Shown piece by piece: positions 51,516-61,559 of a DNA stretch of 64,000 bases. Source of the DNA: an uncultured Nitratireductor sp. Lineage in GTDB: Bacteria; Pseudomonadota; Alphaproteobacteria; Rhizobiales; Rhizobiaceae. Where the stretch lies: NCBI RefSeq assembly GCF_913053745.1, contig NZ_CAJXGF010000002.1:1-64000 (forward strand), given 5' to 3'. The notes beneath the pieces are model-generated. The model saw only the letters and a program-made list of their open reading frames with translations, was not told where the DNA came from and did not search any database. The position numbers and the translations under genes are program-made. Positions within the stretch are counted from its first letter, which is position 1, and every line of letters begins with the position of its first letter.

Positions 51516-52490
51516 TTACTGAATGTAGCCGAACTCGCGTGCGAGCCCGTTGAAGAGCTCGTATTGCGACTTGGCATAGGCCGCCATGTCTTCCTTGCCG
51601 GCGGTGGATATGGAGCCGCGGCGTTTGGCGAGCTCGAGCCAGGTCTCGTCTTCGGCGACCTGGTTGAGTGTGTCTTTCCAGCGGGCGACGACGTTCTCCG
51701 GCAGGTCTTTCGGGCCGTAGAGCGCGCTCCAGCCGGTGATCTGGCCGGCCTTTTCGAAGCCGAGCTCGGAAACGGTGGGGACGTCCGGCAGCGCATCCAT
51801 GCGCGCGGGCGCATAGACCATAAGGGCGCGCATCTTGCCGGATTCGATGTGCGGCATCAGCGAGCCGGCCGCAATCGCAAGAAAGTCGACGTGACCGCCG
51901 AGAAGCGCGGTTGCGAGTGCACCGCCGCCCTTGTAGGGGACGAGGGTTGCGGCCGTCAGCGGGTCGAGTTCATTGTCGGCGAGCAATGCCTGAACGGTGA
52001 AACCGTCGATGGCGGTGGCACCGGACGCGCCGTAGGTGAGGGCACCCGGATTCGCCTTCAGACCCGCGATCAGGTCCTCGGCGCTTTTATAGGGAGAGTT
52101 TTCCGCCACGGCGAGGATCATCGGCGTCGCCTCAAGCGAACCGAGAAAGGTGTAGCCGTCCCAGCCGACCGGCGAGCTTTCCTGCACCGCCGGATAAAGC
52201 GCCATGCCGACGCGGGCGAGAAGCAGTGTGTGACCGTCGGGCTCGCTTTCGGAAACGAAGCGTGCGCCATTCATACCGCCATTGCCGGGCTTGTTGACAA
52301 CGACGACGGGCTGGTCGCCCAGATACTCACGCGCCGTTTCCGCCAGGGCGCGGGCAGCCAGATCCGAAGCGCCGCCGGCACCGTAGGGCGCTACAATTGT
52401 TACCGCCTTTTCCGGATAGTCGGCGTGCGCCGTGCCGGCAGCGAGAACGAAGGCGGCAGCCGCCAGAACATGTTTCATCAGAGTTTTCAT
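51516..52490 (-). CDS. Tripartite tricarboxylate transporter substrate-binding protein (TctC/Bug family)
   Basis: Signal peptide, YPEKAVTIVAPYGAGGASDLAARALAETAREYLGDQPVVVVNKPGNGG. Confidence 0.96.
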   Translation of the reverse strand: MKTLMKHVLAAAAFVLAAGTAHADYPEKAVTIVAPYGAGGASDLAARALAETAREYLGDQPVVVVNKPGNGGMNGARFVSESEPDGHTLLLARVGMALYPAVQESSPVGWDGYTFLGSLEATPMILAVAENSPYKSAEDLIAGLKANPGALTYGASGATAIDGFTVQALLADNELDPLTAATLVPYKGGGALATALLGGHVDFLAIAAGSLMPHIESGKMRALMVYAPARMDALPDVPTVSELGFEKAGQITGWSALYGPKDLPENVVARWKDTLNQVAEDETWLELAKRRGSISTAGKEDMAAYAKSQYELFNGLAREFGYIQ

Positions 52491-52625
52491 AAAACCTCCC
52501 GCGGAGAGTGAATCCATTCGCCCGAAGGGTCCGGGCGCGGTGAGGTTTTTGCATAGTATGCTTTATTCTGCAAATTATGCCTGTTAGTATTACTATTATG
52601 AATAGCGACTATGTAGGATGCGCAG

Positions 52626-53534
52626 ATGAATCTGAAGCAGCTCGAGGCTTTCGACGCCTTCATGAGCCACGGCTCGGCAACGCGGGCGGCGGCGGCGCTC
52701 AAGATCTCCCAGCCCATGGTGAGCCGGCTGCTCGGTCAATTGGAGGAGATGATCGGCTTCCCGCTCTTCGTGCGCAAACGCAACCAGCTTATGCCGACCC
52801 ACGAAGCGATCCTGTTTCACGCCAATGTCTCGCGCTCATTGACCACGTTTCAGGAGCTGGAGCGGGAGGCGCGCGCCATAGCCAACCGGCAGGTGGGCCG
52901 CATCGTGGTGGCGGCGCAGCCGATTTATGTGGATACGTTTTTGCTCGACGTGGTCGCGCGCTTCAAGAAGACGCATCCGGATGTAGCGGTGAAAATCGTC
53001 GACACGGGTTTGGAGGAACTGCTGCGCATGTTCAACGAGGGAAGTTGCGACCTCGGCGTGGGTATTACGCTGGACGCGAGCCCTTACGGTGCGAGCCTCA
53101 TTCCGCTCGGTGCCTGCGAGGCCCGCTGCCTGATCCCGCGCGGACACAGTCTGGCAAGCCGGGACATCATCCATCTCGAGGACCTCCGGCGCGAGGTATT
53201 CGTGGAACTCGCCATCGGCAGCCCATTGCGCACGCGCGTCGACTACATGATGCAGACAGCCGGCGCACAGCGCCGCATTGCGGCGGAGGCGCGCACGTTG
53301 CGTGCCGTGCATGGGCTGGTGCGGCGCGGCGTGGGGATCGCCATCGTCGATCCTTTCAGCATCCTGCTTCCATCCGGCGACGATGTGGTCGAACGACCTC
53401 TGGAACCTTCCATCCCTTGGGAGATGGCGATTTTCCATCATGAGGACCGCCCCCTGAGCCGCATCGAACACGCTTTCATCGAGACGATCAGGGCCGAGAT
53501 CGGCATGCTCAGGGAAGAAGGCGTTCTCTCCTGA
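52626..53534 (+). CDS. LysR family transcriptional regulator
   Basis: MNLKQLEAFDAFMSHGSATRAAAALKISQPMVSRLLGQLEEMIGFPLFVRKRNQLMPT. Confidence 0.95.
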   Translation: MNLKQLEAFDAFMSHGSATRAAAALKISQPMVSRLLGQLEEMIGFPLFVRKRNQLMPTHEAILFHANVSRSLTTFQELEREARAIANRQVGRIVVAAQPIYVDTFLLDVVARFKKTHPDVAVKIVDTGLEELLRMFNEGSCDLGVGITLDASPYGASLIPLGACEARCLIPRGHSLASRDIIHLEDLRREVFVELAIGSPLRTRVDYMMQTAGAQRRIAAEARTLRAVHGLVRRGVGIAIVDPFSILLPSGDDVVERPLEPSIPWEMAIFHHEDRPLSRIEHAFIETIRAEIGMLREEGVLS

Positions 53535-53642
53535 TCCCAATCGCAGAAAGTTCCATAATGCATATTACGCGATGTGGAGCCGGATGACTCGGAACGCGCG
53601 TGGAAACTGTCCAACAGCTTTAACCAGTGGGGTCGGTCGAGA

Positions 53643-53975
53643 TCATCCGTCAATCCCGGCCGGTTCGTGCTCAATGACCTGAACAATGTCGGTAAGTTCG
53701 ATTTCCGGATAATGCTCTCGCATTCCACGCAACATCGTGTCGTCCGGCCATTCAGCCCGCTTGCCGAGATAGGTGGCGACCGATGAAAGGGGCATATCCG
53801 TGCATCTTGTAACAGTGACAATGACGGTTTTGCCGGCGTCGTCATCGCAGACATACCGCAGCGGCCCCGGCACGATACGGATCTCGCGAAACCGAATGGT
53901 CGACGTCTTCTCTCCGCTGACAATCAGCGGGAACAGCCTGCTCACCACACCGAGGCTTTGCATGAAATCGTTCAT
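53643..53975 (-). CDS. ASCH domain-containing protein
   Basis: FPLIVSGEKTSTIRFREIRIVPGPLRYVCDDDAGKTVIVTVTRCTDMPLS; ASCH-like fold. Confidence 0.75.
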   Translation of the reverse strand: MNDFMQSLGVVSRLFPLIVSGEKTSTIRFREIRIVPGPLRYVCDDDAGKTVIVTVTRCTDMPLSSVATYLGKRAEWPDDTMLRGMREHYPEIELTDIVQVIEHEPAGIDG

Positions 53976-54055
53976 GCCGGCAACTGTAGCGAAGAATGGA
54001 GCGACATCACAAACCGTCACGACGTTCCGACGGACCCATCCAGGGGCAACGAAGC

Positions 54056-54817
54056 TTATGGTGCCGACAAGTCATCGATGACTTCCCGGGTAATCCAGGA
54101 CGATTCCGTCATCAGATCAAAGTGATTTCGCCCTGGACGCTCGATGTATCGAGCTGTCGGGAAACGTCTGGCCATACTCGCCGTCGCGTCTCGGAAGAAG
54201 CAATGTTCCCCGGCATACAGAAGGACCGGAACCTCGATCTTTTCGGGCGTTCCTGCCAGGGACGGCCATTCGGCTTCGGCCAAACGAAGCGCATGAAGTG
54301 CCTGCGTGTCGCATCCGGCCAGCCGTTCCGCCATCCCCTTGGGCACGTCGAACATCTGTTGCCACAGCGAAAGCCATGCTTCGGAACCCTGAGCGAAAGT
54401 CTCGGCGACGAGATCGTTGTCGACGTTCACAACCGAATGCAGTTCGAAACCACCAAGGATCAACGCGGAATATGCCGAAGGATCTCTACCGGCAGCGGCG
54501 AGCGCTACTTTTGCCCCGAGCGAATAGCCCCAGAGAATGGGTCTTTCCAGGCCGAGACCCTCGATAACGGTCTCCACGTCGGACGCCATGTCTTCCAGCG
54601 CATAATCCCGGGAACTGTCAGGATGTGCGCTGGCCCCATGGCCTCTCAGATCCACGCAGACGAGCCGGAACGAAGCTGCGAGCCGGGCGACATAGCCAAG
54701 CTCGAACCAGTCCTCACACGACATGCTTATGCCGAAGACGAGAACGAGAGGAGGCTTCGTTTCATCACCCGCGAGTTCGTATCTTATGGAAATATCTTTG
54801 TTTTTCAGATGAGGCAT
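54056..54817 (-). CDS. Alpha/beta hydrolase
   Basis: ISIRYELAGDETKPPLVLVFG, DLRGHGASAHPDS, LWGYSLGAKVAL nucleophile elbow, GRNHFD. Confidence 0.92.
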   Translation of the reverse strand: MPHLKNKDISIRYELAGDETKPPLVLVFGISMSCEDWFELGYVARLAASFRLVCVDLRGHGASAHPDSSRDYALEDMASDVETVIEGLGLERPILWGYSLGAKVALAAAGRDPSAYSALILGGFELHSVVNVDNDLVAETFAQGSEAWLSLWQQMFDVPKGMAERLAGCDTQALHALRLAEAEWPSLAGTPEKIEVPVLLYAGEHCFFRDATASMARRFPTARYIERPGRNHFDLMTESSWITREVIDDLSAP

Positions 54818-55011
54818 GGGAAGTTGGTATAGATGGAATTGGCCGCAATTCGGGGAACAACCGGCGTTGCCGTGGCATGGCTGTGACTCTACCGAAATGA
54901 GGACTGTCCGCAACGGGTGCGAGCAGAGTTTCACCTGCGACATCGCGTCGATTGCGGGAAGGTGAGTGACGGATACACTGGTCTCAAGAATGCAACTTTC
55001 GGGAGCGTGTC

Positions 55012-55473
55012 ATGAGCGAGGCTTTCTCGGCGCGGCCGCGGCCGGACGAGCCCCTAACGGATCCCGCCGTGGATCGGGCGTTTATCGGCCGGCTCGTGCG
55101 GGAATTCTACCGCCGCGTCCGCAGCGACGCGCGGCTCGGGCCAATCTTTGCGGGTGAAATTAAGGACGACTGGGAGCCGCATCTGGAGAAGATGACCGAC
55201 TTCTGGTGCGCGGTCATGCTCAAGGACGGGAGTTATCATGGCCGGCCGGTGCCGGCGCATGTAAAGCTCAACTCGGTGGTAGAGGCCGATTTCGACATAT
55301 GGCTGGATCTCTTCCGGCAGACCGTCGCCGACCTGTGCACGCCGGCCGTGGCCGCGGTGTTCGTCGAGAGAGCGGAACGGATTGCCAAAAGTCTCAAACT
55401 TGCAATGTTCTTTCGTTTGCCGGCAGCGCTCGGGCCGGATGCCGCGCGGGCCCGCAGCGTGGACGATGCCTGA
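55012..55473 (+). CDS. Group III truncated hemoglobin-like protein
   Basis: IGRLVREFYRRVRSDARLGPIFAGEIKDDWEPHLEKMTDFWCAVMLKDGSYHGRPVPAHVKL. Confidence 0.9.
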   Translation: MSEAFSARPRPDEPLTDPAVDRAFIGRLVREFYRRVRSDARLGPIFAGEIKDDWEPHLEKMTDFWCAVMLKDGSYHGRPVPAHVKLNSVVEADFDIWLDLFRQTVADLCTPAVAAVFVERAERIAKSLKLAMFFRLPAALGPDAARARSVDDA

Positions 55474-55612
55474 GCCTGGCGGGGAGAAAGCCGGTGCCCT
55501 CGTCCATCTCTGTTCGCGGATGTAGACCATCGGATAGGCCCGGAAACCTCCCCCGCTGGCCGGCTGGCCAACGATTCCACGACAGCGCAACCGGTATTTT
55601 TCCGTAGGGTCC

Positions 55613-57079
55613 CTATCCGAAGGCGTTTTCGTCGATGGGCCAGATCGGACGCGCGAGTTTTTTATAGCCGGCCGTTTTGGGGTTGTTCGGGTAGCAGCCT
55701 TCCACCGCCGCGTAGACGATCTCCTCGGCGATCGGCGCAAAGCCGGCATGAAAGTGGTTCGTCGACTTGATCAGAAGGACCTGTTTCTCGACCGGATGGA
55801 CGCCGAGATTGGAGAAGATGTCGGGCTCGAAGGTCTGGGTACGGTTTGTGTTGAGCACGATGTCGATTTCCGTGCCGACAAGTCGCACCACGGCGGCCGG
55901 ACCGAGCGTGACACGGCTGGTGCCAAACGTCTGCCATCCCTCTTCCGCCAGTTTGCGGATTTCGAATGCGCCGTCGAACGGCGTGCCGCTGGCGGCGTTC
56001 GCCTTGCCACCGATGCGCATGTCGAGAACGGTGCCCTCGCCCGCCCCATGCGCAAAGGCGACAGCCTGCGGATCCCAGATTGTCGCGACGCCCGCGCGCG
56101 TGATGCCGCTTTGAACAAGCGCATGCAGAAGGACGGTGTTGTCGCCCGCCGTGCCGCCGCCGGGATTGTCCCACATATCGGCGATAACGACCGGCTTGCC
56201 GCTGGCACCGCCGGACTGCGCCTTTGCAATGGCGCCTTCGGCGGACAGGCTGTTCATCGCGGTCATGCCGCGCATGGCGCGCACTTCCTGCCCCAGTTTC
56301 CCGGCGAGGGCATCGCCTTTATCCGGCGCATTGTCGGTGACGACCATGACCTGTGTGCCGAGCTCCGGCACATCGCCGGCCATGAAACCGTGGATGAGCG
56401 AGGTGGAGAGGATCCCCTCCCTGCCCTGCAGCGCCTTCATGCGATCCACGAAGGAGCGCATGGGCTCGCGGCTCGTGGGGAACACGTCGATCATGCGGCA
56501 GTCGAAAGTGGAGATGACCGGGCGAACGTCGCCGCGGGTGGCGCGCAGTGCCAGGTCCACCACATGCTCGGCGCGTTCGAGAAAATCCGTGTGGGGGAAT
56601 TCAAGAAAAGCGGCGAGAACATCCGCCGCCGCCACCCGTTTTGCCGTCAAATGGCTGTGCGGGTCGAGCTCGGCGGCGACGATCACATGCGGGCCAACGA
56701 TCTCGCGCACACGGGCGAGAAGGTCGCCCTCGCAATCGTCGAGCCCGCGTGCGACCATGGCGCCGTGCAAGCCGAGCACGACGCAGTCCACCGGCATGGC
56801 GGCTCGAAGCTGATCGAGAATCTCATCGCGCAGCGCCTCGTAGACATCGAGCCGGACATAGCCGCCCGGCTCCGCCCAGGTGGCGGTGCCCTCGATCAGG
56901 GTAAAACCCTCCTCCTTCGCCCGCCGCCGCAGAACCGGAATCGGTGCGGAGCAAAGCGTGGGCGTTTCCGGGTGATCGCCGGGGCCGGCATAAAAGGCCA
57001 TCTCGAAATCCCGGCGGTCCGTGGGGATGGGCGAGAAGGTGTTGGTTTCGGTGGCGAGCGACGCCGTGAAGACACGCAT
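55613..57079 (-). CDS. M81 family metallopeptidase (MlrC-like)
   Basis: RVFTASLATETNTFSPIPT, VLGLHGAMVARGLDDCEGDLL, VIADMWDNPGGGTAGDNT. Confidence 0.93.
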   Translation of the reverse strand: MRVFTASLATETNTFSPIPTDRRDFEMAFYAGPGDHPETPTLCSAPIPVLRRRAKEEGFTLIEGTATWAEPGGYVRLDVYEALRDEILDQLRAAMPVDCVVLGLHGAMVARGLDDCEGDLLARVREIVGPHVIVAAELDPHSHLTAKRVAAADVLAAFLEFPHTDFLERAEHVVDLALRATRGDVRPVISTFDCRMIDVFPTSREPMRSFVDRMKALQGREGILSTSLIHGFMAGDVPELGTQVMVVTDNAPDKGDALAGKLGQEVRAMRGMTAMNSLSAEGAIAKAQSGGASGKPVVIADMWDNPGGGTAGDNTVLLHALVQSGITRAGVATIWDPQAVAFAHGAGEGTVLDMRIGGKANAASGTPFDGAFEIRKLAEEGWQTFGTSRVTLGPAAVVRLVGTEIDIVLNTNRTQTFEPDIFSNLGVHPVEKQVLLIKSTNHFHAGFAPIAEEIVYAAVEGCYPNNPKTAGYKKLARPIWPIDENAFG

Positions 57080-57104
57080 GCGGTGAAATTCCGGTTTGTC
57101 TGGG

Positions 57105-57470
57105 TCAGAGCGGTTTGTAGGCGACGGCCTCGACCTCGATCTTGATGTCGATCATCAGCCGCGATTCAACGGTGGTGCGCGCCGGTGGGTTGTTGGGGAA
57201 ATGCTTGCCGTAAACTGCGTTGAACGGGCCGAAATCGCGCGCGTCTTCAAGCCAGACCGTTGTCTTGACCACATCGTCGAGCGTGCAGCCGGCAAGCGCC
57301 AGTGCCGCCTTGACGTTTTCCATCACCTGTTCGGTCTGTTCGGTGACACCGCCCTTGACGACGACGCCATCCGCGCCGACGGGCACCTGGCCCGAAATGT
57401 AAACGAAATCGCCGGCGCGCACGGCGGGGGAAAGCGGCACATGGGACGTGCCAAAGCACTCTTTGGTCAT
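57105..57470 (-). CDS. RidA family protein
   Basis: AGDFVYISGQVPVGADG, QTEQVMENVKAALALAGCTLDDVVKTTVWL; start MTKECFG. Confidence 0.93.
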   Translation of the reverse strand: MTKECFGTSHVPLSPAVRAGDFVYISGQVPVGADGVVVKGGVTEQTEQVMENVKAALALAGCTLDDVVKTTVWLEDARDFGPFNAVYGKHFPNNPPARTTVESRLMIDIKIEVEAVAYKPL

Positions 57471-57487
57471 AAACAAACTCCGTTTTT

Positions 57488-58312
57488 CTATTTGACCGCG
57501 CCGATCGCGAGGCCTCGCACGAGATAGCGCTGCAACCAGGCAAAGATGATGGCGACGGGAATCGTGGCGACGAAGGTGGCCGCCATGACGTGATGCCACT
57601 CGACCGTGTAGCGGCCGGCGACGAGCGAGAATATCTGAATTGGCAGTGTGTAGCTTTCCTGACGTCGCAGCATGGTGAGCGCGATGACGAATTCGTTCCA
57701 CGCATTGATGAAGGAGAAGATCGCCGTCACCGTCATCGCCGGAAGGGCGAGCGGCAGGAACACCATCACCAGCGCCTTTGCGGGGCTGGCGCCCTCGATC
57801 CATGCAGCCTCTTCCAGATCCTTCGGAATGGTCGAGAAATAGCTTTGCAGCATCCACACGGTGAACGCGACATTGAACGCGCCATAGACGAAGACAATGG
57901 AATTCACATTGTCGAGCAGGCCGAGCCACACGACCAGCCGGAACAGACCGATGACGAGCACGATGGGAGAGAGCATTTGCGTGACCAGCAGGAACTGGCG
58001 AAAGAAGCCCTGTCCCGTAAAGCGGAACCGGCTCATCGCATAGGCGGCCGGAATGGAGACGGCGAGCGCCAGGAGGGTCGACAGCACCGACACGTAAACC
58101 GAGTTCCACAGCGCATTGCCGAAATTGGTGACGGCCCACATATCGATGAAGTTGCGCCACGCCGCTTCACGCGGCCACCAGGTTGGTGACAGCACTTCGT
58201 TTGCGGGTTTGATCGCGGTGATGAACATCACGGCGAACGGAAACAGGATCAGCACGATGAGCGGTGAAAGCAGCGCCCAGTAGAGAAGTGATTTCTTGAG
58301 CTTGGGGTTCAT
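57488..58312 (-). CDS. Carbohydrate ABC transporter permease (MalG-like)
   Basis: [16 protein letters not shown]..., [30 protein letters not shown] motif. Confidence 0.94.
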   Translation of the reverse strand: MNPKLKKSLLYWALLSPLIVLILFPFAVMFITAIKPANEVLSPTWWPREAAWRNFIDMWAVTNFGNALWNSVYVSVLSTLLALAVSIPAAYAMSRFRFTGQGFFRQFLLVTQMLSPIVLVIGLFRLVVWLGLLDNVNSIVFVYGAFNVAFTVWMLQSYFSTIPKDLEEAAWIEGASPAKALVMVFLPLALPAMTVTAIFSFINAWNEFVIALTMLRRQESYTLPIQIFSLVAGRYTVEWHHVMAATFVATIPVAIIFAWLQRYLVRGLAIGAVK

Positions 58313-59184
58313 GTCCGCTCCCTCCGCATGGCGAGCGCGACATAGAGGATGGTGAAGGCGAGCAGCAGGACAAACATCATCACCGAAAGGGCCGAGGCTT
58401 CTCCCAGCTTCCCGAAGCGGAAGCCCAGCTTGTAGAGATAGGTGACGAGAATATCGGTGGAATTCGCCGGACCGCCCTGCGTCGTTGCCCAGATGATCGG
58501 AAACGAATTGAACACATAAATCATGTTGAGCACGATCGAGATGTTCAAGAACGGTTTCATCAGCGGCAAGGTGATTTCGCGAAAGGTCTGCCAGCGCGAA
58601 GCGCCCTCGAGCTTGGCCGCCTCGTAGAGATCGTCGGGAATGGACGAGAGGCCGCCCAGAAAGATCGTCGTTGTGAAGGGGATCGTGACCAGAATGCCGA
58701 TCATGATCTGTACGGGAAAGGCGGTGGAAGCACGGGCGAGCCATTGGATGTTCTGATCGATCAGGCCAATGCCCTGCAGGCCGGAATTGAGCATGCCGCT
58801 TTCGCCGTTGAGCGCCCAGCGCCACACGATGGCGGTCATCGTCAGCGACACGGCCCAGGGCAGCATGATGATGACCCGGGCGAGCGAACGGCCGTAAAAA
58901 TCCTCGTTGAGGATCATCGCGACGGGTATCGAGACGATGAGCGTTCCGAACACGATTCCACCGGTCCAGATAAAGGTGCGCCATAGCGCACCGAGGAAAT
59001 CCGGATCGGTGAAGACCGCGACGTAGTTTTCGACACCGTTGAAACCACGCAACTGACCGAAGCGATTGACGTCGTTCAGTGAAATCGTTCCGAGCTGATA
59101 AAGCGGCCACAGGATGATGAACGCGGCAAGCAGGAACCCCGGCAGGATCAGCACATACGGGTTTGTCAGGGGCGAGCGGATCAT
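58309..59184 (-). CDS. Sugar ABC transporter permease (MalF-like)
   Basis: [30 protein letters not shown] motif; start [11 protein letters not shown]. Confidence 0.94.
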   Translation of the reverse strand: MIRSPLTNPYVLILPGFLLAAFIILWPLYQLGTISLNDVNRFGQLRGFNGVENYVAVFTDPDFLGALWRTFIWTGGIVFGTLIVSIPVAMILNEDFYGRSLARVIIMLPWAVSLTMTAIVWRWALNGESGMLNSGLQGIGLIDQNIQWLARASTAFPVQIMIGILVTIPFTTTIFLGGLSSIPDDLYEAAKLEGASRWQTFREITLPLMKPFLNISIVLNMIYVFNSFPIIWATTQGGPANSTDILVTYLYKLGFRFGKLGEASALSVMMFVLLLAFTILYVALAMRRERT

Positions 59185-59277
59185 GGTTCCGTCAAGGTTT
59201 GCCGGCTTCTTGCCGGATTGGCATTGGGAGCGGCATGCGCGATTTCGCACCGCGCATGCCTGTTCGCGAAGCTCGGA

Positions 59278-60510
59278 TCAATTGCCGAGAATGCCGTTGA
59301 TCTCCTCGGCGGCTGCATCGAGTGTCGCCTTTGGTTCGCCGTTGCCGAGATAGATGGTCTGAACCGCATCGGAAGTCGTGGCGGCGATCTCCTCCCAGCC
59401 TGCGATGACCGGGGCGAAACGGGCATCCGGCAGGAGCGCGGTGAATTCCTTCAGGTCGGCGTTGTCGGCAAAGGCCGGCTGCTCGGCAACTTCCGGATTG
59501 ACCGGCAGGAAGCCTTCGCCCGAAGTGAACTTGGCGCGCCACTCGGTGGTGAAGAGCTGGTCGAGAAACTTCCAGGCCAACTCCTTGTTCTGGGAGTTTT
59601 CGAACATGATGATGGAATCGGTTACGCCATAGGTGCCGCGATCGCCGTCCGGGCCCGCCGGAATGGCGGCCACGCCATATTCGAGATCCGGGGCTTCTTC
59701 CTTAATCTGGTTGGACAGGAACGGCGCGGTGATCATCATGCCGACTTTGCCCTGCTTGAACAGGTTCTGGACGTCCTCGCGGTTGTATGACGTGACGCCG
59801 GGCTGCGTCGCGCCGGAGTCGATCAGCGACTTGTACATCTCCGCCGCCTTGTAGCCCGCATCCGTGTCGAGGCCGGAGGTGCCGTCTTCTTCCACGAGTT
59901 GCCCGCCATAGGCCCAGAAGGCGTAGTAGAAGTAGACGTCGGTCTCGATCTCCTTACCCTGCAGACCGAAGCCGGCAATGTCGTCACCGAGTGCACCGAT
60001 TTTCTCCGCCGCCTCGGCGAGTGCGTCCCAGGTGTCGGGCACTTCCTCGATACCCGCCTGCTCGAACAGCGCCTTGTTGTAGTACATGGCGCGAGCCGAG
60101 GCCGCGATGGGCAGGCCATAGGTTTTCTCCTGCATCACGGAAGGCTCGAGGAAAACCGGGAAGAAGCGGTCCTTGAAGTCCTGCGTCATGTGATCGTCCA
60201 GTGGCGCGGCGATTCCCTGGTCGACGAAATCGATCAACCAGCGCGTGCCGATGATCGACAGATCGGCATTGGCTCCGCCCGAAATGTCGGTGGTCAGCTT
60301 CTGCAGGAGCACATCCCACGGCACCACCTCGATCTGGATGTCGGCGTCCGGATTGGCCTCTTCGAACGCTTTTGCGGCTTCCTCGAAATAGGGGCCCGTC
60401 TTGGAGCTGTATTCGGCGACGGTGACGCGCACGGTCTCGGCCTGCGCCCAGCCCATCATGGACAGAAGCGCGACGCCGGCGACGGCGGTCTTGAGTGCGG
60501 TCTTGTTCAT
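59278..60510 (-). CDS. Extracellular solute-binding protein family 1
   Basis: Signal peptide; VPWDVLLQKLTTDISGGANADLSIIGTRWLIDFVDQGI; ABC cluster. Confidence 0.94.
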   Translation of the reverse strand: MNKTALKTAVAGVALLSMMGWAQAETVRVTVAEYSSKTGPYFEEAAKAFEEANPDADIQIEVVPWDVLLQKLTTDISGGANADLSIIGTRWLIDFVDQGIAAPLDDHMTQDFKDRFFPVFLEPSVMQEKTYGLPIAASARAMYYNKALFEQAGIEEVPDTWDALAEAAEKIGALGDDIAGFGLQGKEIETDVYFYYAFWAYGGQLVEEDGTSGLDTDAGYKAAEMYKSLIDSGATQPGVTSYNREDVQNLFKQGKVGMMITAPFLSNQIKEEAPDLEYGVAAIPAGPDGDRGTYGVTDSIIMFENSQNKELAWKFLDQLFTTEWRAKFTSGEGFLPVNPEVAEQPAFADNADLKEFTALLPDARFAPVIAGWEEIAATTSDAVQTIYLGNGEPKATLDAAAEEINGILGN

Positions 60511-60617
60511 TCCTGTCTCCCTGTTCCTCTCTCGGGTTCGGTTTCGAAAACCTGTGGCACGCTTTCCGCGCCTTGCATGTTCTTGGCGGCCGTTTCAGCG
60601 CGCGTGGCGACCTTTCT

Positions 60618-60632
60618 TGTAATTTTTTTACA
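60618..60632. promoter_or_regulatory. Candidate RpiR/HexR-like operator
   Basis: TGTAATTTTTTTACA (TGTAA-N5-TTACA dyad) between the divergent SBP and SDR genes. Confidence 0.4.
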
Positions 60633-60788
60633 GAATTTCGATTTAAGCAAGGGAAATCGCACATTCATGTTGCTAAATTACGATTTTTCGGCAAACCTTT
60701 GGAAATCGGCCGGTCTCCATTCGCCCGCGCTGGAGCAGGGCGAACGCAGGAATGCGATGGACAAACCGAAGCAACGGATGGGAGCGCA

Positions 60789-61547
60789 ATGATCGATCTT
60801 GGTGGCCACAAAATCGTTGTGACGGGCGCGGCGGGCGGCATCGGACGGGCCATGGTGCAGACCCTGTCCGGCTTCGGCGCCGCCGTGGTGGCCTGCGATC
60901 TGGAAGACGCCGACCTGTCTTTCGACGGTGTCGTGGAAGCGCAGCGTTTCGATCTCCTCGACGATGACGCGATGGAGGCGGCCGCAGCGCGCATCTGTGA
61001 AGAGGGCGTCCCGGATGCCGTGATTTCGAATGCCGGCTGGACGCGCGCGGAAACGTTGCGCGATGTGACGCCCGATGCACTTTCCCACGAACTCGACCTG
61101 AATCTGCGCAGCGCGGCCCGGCTCTCTCAGGCGTTTTTGCCCGCCATGCGGAATCATGAAAATGGCGCCGCCTTCGTGTTTGTGTCGTCGATTAATGCCC
61201 TGTCGCATTACGGCAACCCCGCCTATGCGGCGGCCAAGGCGGGCTTGATCGCATGGATGCGCGCCATTGCGACCGAAGAGGGCCGGAACGGTATTCGTGC
61301 CAATGCGATCACGCCTGGCTCGGTGCGTACCATGGCCTGGGATCATCGCATCGAGCGCGACCCGGGAATATTGGGCAAGGTCGGGCGACTTTACCCGCTT
61401 GGCCGCATGGTGGAGCCCGATGAAGTGGCACGCGCCGCCGCCTTCCTGGCCTCGCCGCTCGCCAGCGGCATCACTGGCACCGTGCTGCCCGTGGATGCGG
61501 GGATCTCCGCCGGAAACCTGCCCTTTCTCGAACAGATAGCCGGTTGA
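60789..61547 (+). CDS. SDR family oxidoreductase
   Basis: KIVVTGAAGGIGRAMVQTL, NPAYAAAKAGLIAWM YxxxK, NAITPGSVRT. Confidence 0.94.
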   Translation: MIDLGGHKIVVTGAAGGIGRAMVQTLSGFGAAVVACDLEDADLSFDGVVEAQRFDLLDDDAMEAAAARICEEGVPDAVISNAGWTRAETLRDVTPDALSHELDLNLRSAARLSQAFLPAMRNHENGAAFVFVSSINALSHYGNPAYAAAKAGLIAWMRAIATEEGRNGIRANAITPGSVRTMAWDHRIERDPGILGKVGRLYPLGRMVEPDEVARAAAFLASPLASGITGTVLPVDAGISAGNLPFLEQIAG

Positions 61548-61559
61548 GGAGCGCCCTTC

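Noticed and set aside
53535-53642. Possible gene remnant between LysR and the ASCH gene
   Set aside because: Short translations show no recognisable family; cannot distinguish from ordinary intergenic DNA.
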